Source: Gammaproteobacteria bacterium (lineage in GTDB: Bacteria > Pseudomonadota > Gammaproteobacteria > Pseudomonadales > Pseudohongiellaceae). From it: DNA of 5,905 bases. The notes below the pieces were generated by a model. It was not told the DNA's origin. It ran no database searches and saw only the letters and a list, made by a program, of their open reading frames with translations. Made by a program: the position numbers and the translations under genes. Of the stretch, positions 1-5,905 are shown one piece after another (the stretch's first letter is position 1; each line of letters begins with the position of its first letter). The stretch lies in the NCBI GenBank assembly GCA_007571115.1, contig RKSA01000161.1, positions 1-5,905 on the forward strand. Direction: 5' to 3'.

Positions 1-1
1 C

Positions 2-2410
2 ATGCCACTCATGCCACTGAGGCTGCTTGCTCCACTCGGCTGTGCCATCATGCTCTCGCTGGCCACGCCGCTCGTCCTTGCGCAAACTGGCGGCATCGAC
101 ATCATGGCGAGCAACGAGAACAACAGCCCGCTGGCGGACGTCTCGATCACCGTGCAAAGTCGCGGCGGCGAGCTCGTGCAAGTCCGCACCGACGCCAGCG
201 GCGCAGCAGCGGCCGCCAATCTCGAGCCGGGCCTGTACCGCGTGACCGGCGAACTCGAAGGCTTCCTCAGCGTTGTCGAGCCGAGCCTGCGAGTCGTGCG
301 CGACAAGACGGTACGGCTCGAATTGCGGCTGCGCGCCATCGACGCGCCCACCGGGAACGGCGCCATCGAAGAGGTCGTGGTCGTCGCCAGCGCAACCCGG
401 GGCGACCAGTTCGGCGCGGCGAGCACCACCTTTCTCGACCGCGAGCACCTGCGTTCGGCGGCTGGCAGTGGCGGCGACGTGCTGCGGGCGCTCGACGGTC
501 TGCCGGGCCTTGTTTCCACCGGGGAATTCGCGAATTTCACCGTGCGCGGCCGCGGCCCGAGAGACAACCTGATCCTCATCGACGACTTCCCCTACAGCCA
601 GGTCGTCCATTTCGAAAGATCCCTCGGCGAGCAGGACGACATCAGCGGAGGCGGACGCTTCTCGATCTTCGCCCCGACCTTGATCGAAGGCGCCGAATTC
701 TCTCCCGGAGGCTGGGGGGCGTCGTATGGCGGGCGCAATGGCTCGCTATTGAAGCTCAACGTCGCCAAAGGCAATCCGAGCCCATCGGCGAGTTTGCGGC
801 TCGACCCTCGAGGGCTGGAAGTGATCTACGACGGCCCAAGCAGTTTCGATGAAGACACCTCGATGATTTTCACGGCGCGGCAATTCGACTTCGGGCGGCT
901 GTTCAACCTGTTCGGCAACAGTCGCCGCGGCAGCCCCAAGATGACCGACGTGATCGTCAAGACCCACACGAAGCTCGATGCATCCAACGAGCTTGAGCTG
1001 CTGCTTCTGCACACTCCGGAATCGGGCGAGGATCTGCTCATCGACATGCTCGAAGAGGCCGAGTTCGAGGAGCGCTCGCTGATCGACCAAGAGCAGGACA
1101 GCTCTCTGCTGGGCTTCACCTGGCGGCATTCCCTGAACCAGGGGGGCGAATGGACCAACCGCGTGTACGTTCGCGAAACCGCCAGGCTCAGCGAGGAAAG
1201 CGAGGCATTTTACGATAGCGTCCCCGCTGTCATCCCCGAAGCCGAGGTATCGGTGCTCGAGGACATCCTCACCATCCAGGAGGACGAAAGCGAAATCGGC
1301 TGGCGCAGCGACCTGACGCTCTTAAACGACTGGGGAAGCTTTTCCGCCGGTGCGCGAATCTCCTCGCTTGACCTCGACTATCGCACCGCGCTCGCCGACG
1401 ACTGGATTCGCTACCAGTTCGACAGCGGCGCTCCGCGGTCAGGCCCAGCGCAGAAATACGTCGTCCTGACCCCGGACCAGATCAACGCCCAGTTCGCGCG
1501 TAGCGAAACGCAATACGCCGCATACGTGGAGCAGATTATCGAGGTCGGCAGGTGGGATTTCCGCACCGGCCTGCGATACGACCGCGACGGTTTCTCCGAT
1601 GCCGGCTACGTCTCGCCCAGGCTGTCGGCGAACTATGCGTTCTCGCCGACCACCCGGCTATCGCTGACGGCGGGAAGCTTCCACCAGTCGCCCCGCTTCC
1701 TCGACCGCGCCGCCGACCCGGAGAACTTCGGCCTGGCCAACGAAAGAACCGACCATCTGAGCATCGGCATCAACCGGCAATTCCGCAACAACTGGAATGT
1801 ACTCGTCGAAGCATACTACCAGCGGCTTTCGGACCTGGTGACCGACCGCGACAGCGCCACCGGCCTGGCGACCAATCTTGGCGAGGGAACTTCGCATGGT
1901 CTCGACGTGGTGGTGGACCGCCAGTTCGAGGATGGCTGGTCGATGAATCTGGTGTACTCGTACAACGATGCCAAGCTGAACGACAACGACGGCAGCCCCG
2001 AATACGATGCCGACTTCAACTACAAGCACCTGTTCAGCGCTGGCATGAACTGGGAAATCAACGAGCGCTGGCGCCTTGCGGGACGCTGGAAGTACGCCAC
2101 CGGACGCCCCAGAAGCGACTTCATCGTACACGAGAACGTGCTCGCCGCCATCGGCGGGCCGCTGCGCTTTTCCCAAGAATTCATCTCCAACAACACCTTG
2201 CGCTGGGAGGATTTCCATCGCCTCAACCTTCGCCTCGACTATCGCAGACCCGTCGGCTCGTTTGACCTCGTCGCGTATTTCGACGTGCTCAACGTGTATG
2301 GATCGAGCACGACCGACGAACGCGAATTCGTTTCGCACACCGGCGAACTGCTCAACGACGACGGCGAAATCCTGCCCCTGATCGGAGTCACCTTCGAAAG
2401 AACCTGGTAG
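2..2410 (+). CDS. TonB-dependent outer-membrane receptor with N-terminal carboxypeptidase-regulatory-like domain
   Basis: This is probably an outer-membrane active transporter powered by TonB-ExbBD; the ligand cannot be told from the sequence. The N-terminus is a signal peptide (about residues 1-28, hydrophobic core then VLA before QTGG). Residues about 30-110 resemble a carboxypeptidase-regulatory-like beta-sandwich (SPLADVSITV, TDASG, LEPGLYRVTGELEGF). A TonB-box-like EEVVVVA lies at 123-129. The plug covers about 135-255 and includes VLRALDGLPG, FTVRGRG and NLILIDDFPY. The rest reads as alternating beta-strands and ends in an aromatic residue (ERTW), as outer-membrane barrels do. About 800 residues is normal for the family. 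Two in-frame ATGs lie at 2 and 11; the second gives the more compact signal peptide, and a start left of the window cannot be excluded. No ribosome binding site is visible. Two loops are strikingly acidic. It has no partner gene in the window; the next gene is convergent. Confidence 0.9.
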   Translation: MPLMPLRLLAPLGCAIMLSLATPLVLAQTGGIDIMASNENNSPLADVSITVQSRGGELVQVRTDASGAAAAANLEPGLYRVTGELEGFLSVVEPSLRVVRDKTVRLELRLRAIDAPTGNGAIEEVVVVASATRGDQFGAASTTFLDREHLRSAAGSGGDVLRALDGLPGLVSTGEFANFTVRGRGPRDNLILIDDFPYSQVVHFERSLGEQDDISGGGRFSIFAPTLIEGAEFSPGGWGASYGGRNGSLLKLNVAKGNPSPSASLRLDPRGLEVIYDGPSSFDEDTSMIFTARQFDFGRLFNLFGNSRRGSPKMTDVIVKTHTKLDASNELELLLLHTPESGEDLLIDMLEEAEFEERSLIDQEQDSSLLGFTWRHSLNQGGEWTNRVYVRETARLSEESEAFYDSVPAVIPEAEVSVLEDILTIQEDESEIGWRSDLTLLNDWGSFSAGARISSLDLDYRTALADDWIRYQFDSGAPRSGPAQKYVVLTPDQINAQFARSETQYAAYVEQIIEVGRWDFRTGLRYDRDGFSDAGYVSPRLSANYAFSPTTRLSLTAGSFHQSPRFLDRAADPENFGLANERTDHLSIGINRQFRNNWNVLVEAYYQRLSDLVTDRDSATGLATNLGEGTSHGLDVVVDRQFEDGWSMNLVYSYNDAKLNDNDGSPEYDADFNYKHLFSAGMNWEINERWRLAGRWKYATGRPRSDFIVHENVLAAIGGPLRFSQEFISNNTLRWEDFHRLNLRLDYRRPVGSFDLVAYFDVLNVYGSSTTDEREFVSHTGELLNDDGEILPLIGVTFERTW

Positions 2411-2452
2411 ACCTCACCAACACGGCGAGGAAATGGCAAGCGGGAAGTTTTA

Positions 2453-2497
2453 CCAAGGTTTGGGTTGCCACCTTCGGTGGCCGCGAGGGTGCCTTGG
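2453..2497. terminator. Nested inverted repeat in the convergent gap, possible bidirectional terminator
   Basis: The 90-base gap between the receptor stop and the transporter stop on the other strand holds a perfect 6-bp hairpin, GCCACC-TTC-GGTGGC (2467-2481). It is enclosed by a second pair of arms, CCAAGG (2453-2458) and CCTTGG (2492-2497). A stem-loop between convergent genes suits a shared terminator. Neither side has a proper run of T: only short TTT or TTTT patches lie nearby, so a classical Rho-independent terminator is not clearly met. The arms are seen directly; the function is inferred. Confidence 0.35.
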
Positions 2498-2500
2498 GCT

Positions 2501-3751
2501 TTACGTCTGTTCCCCGATGTCGCTGACGAAGATCCAGAGCACTGGCAGTGCGGCGAGCTTGAGGGCGCATGGGACGAGGGCGTAGCCTGCGGCGAGTGCG
2601 GCGAGGCCTTCCGGGCCGGTCGTTCCGGGCTCGTACCCTGCAAGCGCGAGCAGCGGCAGCGTGGCGCCTGCGGCTGCTGCCAGCGCGGTCTTCTGCAGAA
2701 ACGTCCAGAGCGAGAACACCTGCCCGCCGCCGCCCTTGATGCGGGACGCGAGCATCGCTGGCGTCAAGGTCATGTCGGCGCCAAGCGCCGCGCCGGAAGC
2801 GGCAGCGATGGCATAGAAGGCGCCGATGTCGCCGGCGCCGAGCGTGTAGGCCCAGATGAAGGCCGGAACCGAAAGCGTCATCCCCGCCGTAAGCGCCGCC
2901 TTGCGCCCGATCTTGCTGGCGAGCCGGGCCCAGGCCGGCGCCGCTGCTGCGGCCGCAGCGAAAAAGACCAGCAGCATGGCGCCTGCATGGGCCTCAGCGA
3001 GCAGGACATCGGCGACGAAGAACAGGAACAGCGTCGACGTCACTGCGGTCGGCAAGGTATTGACAACGCCAAAGGCGAGAATCGAGACGACTCCCGGAAC
3101 GCGCAGGGCGGCAACAAAGCCGCTGTCTGGCAGCGACTTGCCAGAGGCAAGCCAGCAGCCGCGCATCCGCGCGAGAACGAGCAGCGCGAAGAGCGCGAAG
3201 GCAACCACATAGCCAACATAGGCAAAGGCTGCACCGAAGGTCAGGCCGAGCAAGGTCGGCGCCGCAGCGGCAAGGCAGATGCCGACGAGCCCCCCGGCCT
3301 CGCGCCATAGAGCGATCATCGTGTGGCTGCCTCCCGTCTGCCTCGCCTGGGCAAGGCCATGGTCGTAGAGCGCGATCTGTAGTGCGCTGAAGCCGGTGAA
3401 GGCAGCGAGCAGGCCAGCGGCGAGGCGCGGCAAGGGAGCGCCCAGCCCCGGCGGTGCGAAGAGCAAGGCGATGCCAATGACGAGCAGGAAGCCCGAGGCC
3501 AGCGCCCATGGCTCGCGGCGATTCGGCAAGCGATCGGCGAGGCGGCCGATGATCGGATCCTGGAAGCTGTCTACGGCTCGCGCCGCGAGCAGGACCGCAC
3601 CGAGCGCGGCAAGGCCGACTCCCATCTCCTCGGCGTAGTAGCGTGGCACATGGATGTACAGCGGCAGCCCAGCGAAGGCAAGCATCGCCGCGACCATGGC
3701 AGGAGGGTACAGATCGCGCCGCGCCGGGGCACGGGCTTGTCCATCAGCCAT
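2501..3751 (-). CDS. GPH-family (MelB-like) major facilitator superfamily transporter
   Basis: This is an inner-membrane secondary transporter of the glycoside-pentoside-hexuronide:cation symporter type (COG2211/MFS_2). Its 416 residues contain about 12 hydrophobic segments. The family pattern is clear. RAVDSFQDPIIGRLADR (59-75) matches the conserved R..D...DP..G..(S/A)DR of the first loop, and P80-W82 follows it. The segment around TMIALWREAGGLVG (144-157) matches the mid-protein R...G element. ADMTLTPAMLAS (325-336) and FLQKTALAAAAG (351-362) followed by GYEPG match the C-terminal half. The substrate is unknown: GPH homologues carry sugars, but many in non-sugar contexts have no assigned substrate. 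The ATG overlaps the stop of the upstream chalcone isomerase-like gene by 8 bases (ATGGCTGA on the minus strand), and no good Shine-Dalgarno is seen. Translation is therefore probably coupled to the upstream gene. Family assignment is firm; function is not. Confidence 0.88.
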   Translation of the reverse strand: MADGQARAPARRDLYPPAMVAAMLAFAGLPLYIHVPRYYAEEMGVGLAALGAVLLAARAVDSFQDPIIGRLADRLPNRREPWALASGFLLVIGIALLFAPPGLGAPLPRLAAGLLAAFTGFSALQIALYDHGLAQARQTGGSHTMIALWREAGGLVGICLAAAAPTLLGLTFGAAFAYVGYVVAFALFALLVLARMRGCWLASGKSLPDSGFVAALRVPGVVSILAFGVVNTLPTAVTSTLFLFFVADVLLAEAHAGAMLLVFFAAAAAAAPAWARLASKIGRKAALTAGMTLSVPAFIWAYTLGAGDIGAFYAIAAASGAALGADMTLTPAMLASRIKGGGGQVFSLWTFLQKTALAAAAGATLPLLALAGYEPGTTGPEGLAALAAGYALVPCALKLAALPVLWIFVSDIGEQT

Positions 3752-4349
3752 CGCAACGACCGGAGAGCAGGATGTTTCTGCGTTTCAAGTCGCGGCTCTG
3801 CGGACCGAGCCAGATATCGAGAAACAGGTCGCCATCGCGGCTCAGTGTGCCGGTGGGTGCGCCGTTGAGGAAGAACTCGACGCTGCCGGGCCCGCTTCGC
3901 CAAGCGGTGTAGCGATCACCTGAGACGACATCCTGAAAAGCTTCGTCAAGCTCGGCCCGCGCCACGTCGAAATCCGCCTCGGGTCGGCCCGAGATTCGCG
4001 CCATCTCGGAGATCGAATTCGAGATCAGGTCATCGCGGCTGAAACTGCGGCGGTAGATGAGAGACAGGCCAAAGGTCTCGCCTGGCATTTCGGCGGCATC
4101 GGTCCACAGTTCGGCGCGGTACAGCGAAAGGAACAGGAATCGGTAGTCGGCACAAGCCGCAGGGCGCTCCGCAGCAATCCGGCCCGCTAGCTCCGGCGAC
4201 GCTACGGCAGTGCCGCCGATCGCGCAAAGCAGCGCCAGCATGACAAGCCGAAGCGGCCTGTGGCAGCCTGCTCCAGTTGCCGCGATCACGCCGACGCCGC
4301 GCTGCCACGCTCCGTGCTGCCGCGAAAGCCCTGTTCTCTGCCATGTCAT
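3744..4349 (-). CDS. Exported chalcone isomerase-like protein (Chalcone_3-type), start uncertain
   Basis: This is a small protein, probably periplasmic, of the bacterial chalcone isomerase-like family; the bacterial members have no agreed enzymatic role. Family features seen in order are FLSLYRAELWTD, LSLIYRRSFSRDDLI, VVSGDRYTAW, GSVEFFLNGAPTG and LFLDIWLGPQS, then RRNILLSG at the end, the usual layout of the fold. A signal-peptide-like stretch, RPLRLVMLALLCAIGGTAVAS, precedes the mature part. The start is unclear. In-frame candidates are ATG at 4397, ATG at 4349, GTG at 4289 and ATG at 4241. The first adds unlikely-looking sequence through an AT-richer patch, and the last leaves the signal peptide without positive charges; 4349 is a compromise, and 4289 would also give a good signal peptide. 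None has a convincing ribosome binding site. The gene overlaps the downstream transporter by 8 bases, so the two form an operon, divergent from fabA-fabB. Confidence 0.72.
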   Translation of the reverse strand: MTWQRTGLSRQHGAWQRGVGVIAATGAGCHRPLRLVMLALLCAIGGTAVASPELAGRIAAERPAACADYRFLFLSLYRAELWTDAAEMPGETFGLSLIYRRSFSRDDLISNSISEMARISGRPEADFDVARAELDEAFQDVVSGDRYTAWRSGPGSVEFFLNGAPTGTLSRDGDLFLDIWLGPQSRDLKRRNILLSGRCDG

Positions 4350-4513
4350 GTTTATGAAAACGTGGCAATCGCCCTGATGGATCACTGCAAAGGGCATTTT
4401 GCTCGCCGCGCAGCGATTTTTCTGGGGTCATTGCTCGCGTCCGATGGGGCCGACCTCGCAAAACCGGTCGATTATTTGGCCCGGGCAGGATAAACTCGCA
4501 GCCTCTTCAAGCA
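4350..4513. promoter_or_regulatory. Divergent intergenic region between the chalcone isomerase-like gene and fabA
   Basis: This region must hold promoters for both the leftward chalcone isomerase-like/GPH unit and the rightward fabA-fabB unit. It has AT-richer patches not seen in the flanking genes, around 4346-4361 and 4396-4432, and again at 4471-4477. A weak -10-like GATAAA lies at 4489-4494 on the plus strand and a weak CATAAA lies on the minus strand just upstream of the 4349 start. Neither has a convincing -35 element at the right distance, so I do not place a promoter exactly. If the leftward gene starts at 4289 or 4241, the region extends correspondingly left. Confidence 0.5.
4472..4493. 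promoter_or_regulatory. Interrupted palindrome upstream of fabA, candidate operator
   Basis: A 22-bp site with dyad symmetry reads TTAT-N3-GCCCGGGC-N3-ATAA. The central eight bases form a perfect palindrome and the outer four on each side also pair exactly; only the three-base spacers do not match. It ends 20 bases before the fabA ATG, where a repressor could block transcription or initiation. In other bacteria fabA and fabB are controlled by dyad-binding TetR or GntR regulators (FabR, DesT, FadR); I do not recognise this site as any of their consensus sequences. The symmetry is seen; the operator role is inference. Confidence 0.35.
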
Positions 4514-5074
4514 ATGGCAGCGCGCATGACGGCGGCATCCCCAAAGATCAAGGAGTTTGTGCGGAAAAGTTCCTACGAATTCGAGGAATTGCTCGATTGC
4601 GGCCACGGCAGGCTGTTCGGCCCCGGCAATGCCAGGTTGCCGATCGGCAACATGCTCATGTTCGATCGCGTCACCGAAATCAACGAGGATGGCGGCGACT
4701 ACGGACGCGGCCAGATTCGCGCCGAACTCGACATCCACCCCGACCTGTGGTTCTTTTCGTGCCACTTCCCCGAAGATCCGGTAATGCCTGGCTGCCTGGG
4801 GCTCGACGCCCTGTGGCAGTTGGTCGGCTTCTATCTCGGCTGGTGCGGCCATCCGGGCAAGGGTCGTGCGCTTGGCTCCGGTGAGGTAAAATTCACCGGG
4901 GAGATACTGCCAGATGCGGGCAAGGTGCAATACGACCTTTCGATCAGCCGGATCATCCGGCGCAGCCTCGTCATGGGGATTGCCGACGGTGCCGTGCTGG
5001 CCGATGGCGAAACGATCTACACGGCCAAAAGTCTCAAGGTGGGGCTGTTCACGCCGGAGCAATCTTTCCAGTAG
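4514..5074 (+). CDS. fabA: 3-hydroxydecanoyl-ACP dehydratase/isomerase FabA
   Basis: FabA dehydrates 3-hydroxydecanoyl-ACP to trans-2-decenoyl-ACP and isomerises it to cis-3-decenoyl-ACP, the branch point for unsaturated fatty acids in type II fatty acid synthesis in the cytoplasm. The hallmark stretch is intact: LDIHPDLWFFSCHF, DPVMPGCLGLDALWQ and LVGFYLGW. His84 and Asp98 correspond to catalytic His70 and Asp84 of E. coli FabA, with the same 14-residue offset. GRALGSGEVKFTG and the C-terminal YTAKSLKVGLF are also conserved. The presence of LPIGNMLMFDRV and the WQLVGFYLGW helix marks FabA rather than FabZ. At 186 residues it is about 14 longer than the E. coli protein, all at the N-terminus. 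An in-frame ATG at 4526 is an alternative start; neither has a clear Shine-Dalgarno. fabB follows after 21 bases, so the two are almost certainly co-transcribed. Confidence 0.96.
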   Translation: MAARMTAASPKIKEFVRKSSYEFEELLDCGHGRLFGPGNARLPIGNMLMFDRVTEINEDGGDYGRGQIRAELDIHPDLWFFSCHFPEDPVMPGCLGLDALWQLVGFYLGWCGHPGKGRALGSGEVKFTGEILPDAGKVQYDLSISRIIRRSLVMGIADGAVLADGETIYTAKSLKVGLFTPEQSFQ

Positions 5075-5084
5075 CCACCGATTC

Positions 5085-5090
5085 ATGAGG
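5085..5090 (+). promoter_or_regulatory. fabB ribosome binding site
   Basis: ATGAGG, containing a GAGG Shine-Dalgarno core (5087-5090), lies five bases before the fabB ATG. It sits in the 21-base gap after the fabA stop and fixes the fabB start at 5096. It is the clearest ribosome binding site in the window. Confidence 0.7.
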
Positions 5091-5095
5091 TTCTT

Positions 5096-5905
5096 ATGCG
5101 ACGCGTCGTAGTCACCGGACTGGGGATCGTTTCCTGTCTCGGCAACGACAAGGATGCAGTGACACGGTCCCTGCGCGAAGGCCGTAGCGGCATCAGGTTC
5201 AACCCCGAATACGCCGAAGTCGGCATGCGCTCGCAAGTCAGTGCGCACATCGACATCGACCTGCAGGCAAGAATCGACCGCAAGCAACTGCGCTTCATGG
5301 GCGAAGGCGCGGCGTATGGGCACATCGCCATGGAACAGGCGATCACCGACGCCGGCCTCGCGCCAGAGGAGATTTCCGGCGAGCGGGTCGGCATCGTCAT
5401 GGGTTCCGGGGGCGGCTCGCCCAAGGACCAGCTCGAGTCCTTCGACCTGATGCGCGAGCGTGGCATCCGCCGCGTTGGGCCATACCGCGTGCCGCGCACC
5501 ATGAGCAGCTCGGTTTCGGCCTGCCTCGCGACGAGCTTCGGCATCAAGGGAGTCAACTACTCGATCTCGTCGGCCTGCGCCACCAGCGCCCATTGCATCG
5601 GCCACGCCACCGAACTGATCCAGATGAACAAGCAGGATCTGGTGTTCGCCGGCGGTAGCGAAGAGGAACACTGGACCCTCAGCCACATGTTCGACGCCAT
5701 GGGCGCCCTGTCGAGCCGTTACAACGAAACCCCCGAACGCGCCTCGCGCACCTTTGACCGGGACCGGGACGGCTTTGTCGTCGGCGGCGGCGGCGGCGTG
5801 CTCGTCATGGAAGAACTTGCACACGCCGAAGCCCGGGGCGCCCGCATCTACGCCGAATTGACGGGCTACGGTGCAACCTCGGACGGACACGACATGGTGG
5901 CGCCA
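5096..5905 (+). CDS. fabB: 3-oxoacyl-ACP synthase I FabB, 3' end cut by the window
   Basis: FabB is the condensing enzyme that elongates the cis-3-decenoyl-ACP made by FabA, committing carbon to unsaturated fatty acids. The frame is open from the ATG to the window edge (270 codons; full-length FabB is about 405). The N-terminus MRRVVVTGLGIVSCLGN is typical. Catalytic Cys161 lies in SISSACATSAHCIG, matching Cys163 of E. coli FabB. MGSGGGSP, MSSSVSACLAT, DLVFAGGSEE, FDAMGALSSRYN, RDGFVVGGGGG and YGATSDGHDMVAP also follow E. coli FabB closely and argue for FabB over FabF. The two active-site histidines and the conserved lysine lie beyond the window and cannot be checked. It follows fabA by 21 bases with a good ribosome binding site. 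Confidence 0.95.
   Translation, partial: MRRVVVTGLGIVSCLGNDKDAVTRSLREGRSGIRFNPEYAEVGMRSQVSAHIDIDLQARIDRKQLRFMGEGAAYGHIAMEQAITDAGLAPEEISGERVGIVMGSGGGSPKDQLESFDLMRERGIRRVGPYRVPRTMSSSVSACLATSFGIKGVNYSISSACATSAHCIGHATELIQMNKQDLVFAGGSEEEHWTLSHMFDAMGALSSRYNETPERASRTFDRDRDGFVVGGGGGVLVMEELAHAEARGARIYAELTGYGATSDGHDMVAP

Noticed and set aside
1552..2338. Open frames of 226-237 codons on both strands inside the receptor gene.
   Set aside because: The receptor frame continues without a break through to its aromatic C-terminus; these are shadows caused by high GC.
2465..3310. A 281-codon plus-strand open frame opposite the transporter gene.
   Set aside because: Its translation is rich in Arg, Gly, Gln and Glu with no recognisable domain, while the opposite strand encodes a textbook membrane transporter.
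4399..4884. A plus-strand open frame overlapping the start of fabA in another frame, considered as a leader or small gene.
   Set aside because: Most of it is inside fabA out of frame, its translation is Arg/Pro-rich, and no ribosome binding site or family likeness is seen.
5783..5797. A (GGC)5 run in fabB, considered as a possible phase-variable repeat.
   Set aside because: It encodes five glycines at a point where FabB proteins normally have a glycine-rich stretch. A trinucleotide repeat cannot shift the frame, so no switching role is suggested.
4472..5890. A 472-codon open frame on the minus strand opposite fabA and fabB.
   Set aside because: It lies antisense to two clearly recognised genes with intact catalytic motifs. 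Its translation is low-complexity and resembles no family I know; long antisense frames are common in GC-rich DNA.

Overview
The window is GC-rich, densely coding bacterial DNA. An outer-membrane TonB-dependent receptor, together with a fabA-fabB pair for anaerobic-type unsaturated fatty acid synthesis, indicates a Gram-negative Pseudomonadota. Remembered FabA and FabB sequences suggest a gammaproteobacterium outside the enterics, with some alphaproteobacterial-like features. This placement is inference; no rRNA or other strong marker gene is present.

Layout: (1) Positions 2-2410, plus strand: a TonB-dependent receptor with a signal peptide, a carboxypeptidase-regulatory-like domain, a plug and a beta-barrel; its true start may lie just left of the window. 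(2) Positions 2411-2500: a short convergent gap with nested inverted repeats, a possible two-way transcription stop. (3) Positions 2501 to about 4349, minus strand: a two-gene unit. A small exported chalcone isomerase-like protein comes first, followed by a GPH-type (MelB-like) major facilitator transporter; the two genes overlap by 8 bases. (4) About 4350-4513: a divergent control region with AT-richer patches and an interrupted palindrome just upstream of fabA. (5) Positions 4514 to the right edge, plus strand: fabA, then fabB, cut by the window end at codon 270.

FabA makes and isomerises the C10 unsaturated acyl-ACP and FabB elongates it, so the right-hand unit supplies unsaturated fatty acids for membrane lipids. 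The divergent chalcone isomerase-like/GPH pair has no assigned function. Its position back-to-back with fabAB, and my recollection that such genes occur in fatty-acid-modification clusters elsewhere, make a lipid-related role a reasonable but unproven idea. I saw no mobile element, CRISPR array, tRNA or rRNA. Most of the window looks like ordinary chromosomal housekeeping sequence, and I do not see strong evidence for a wholly new system.
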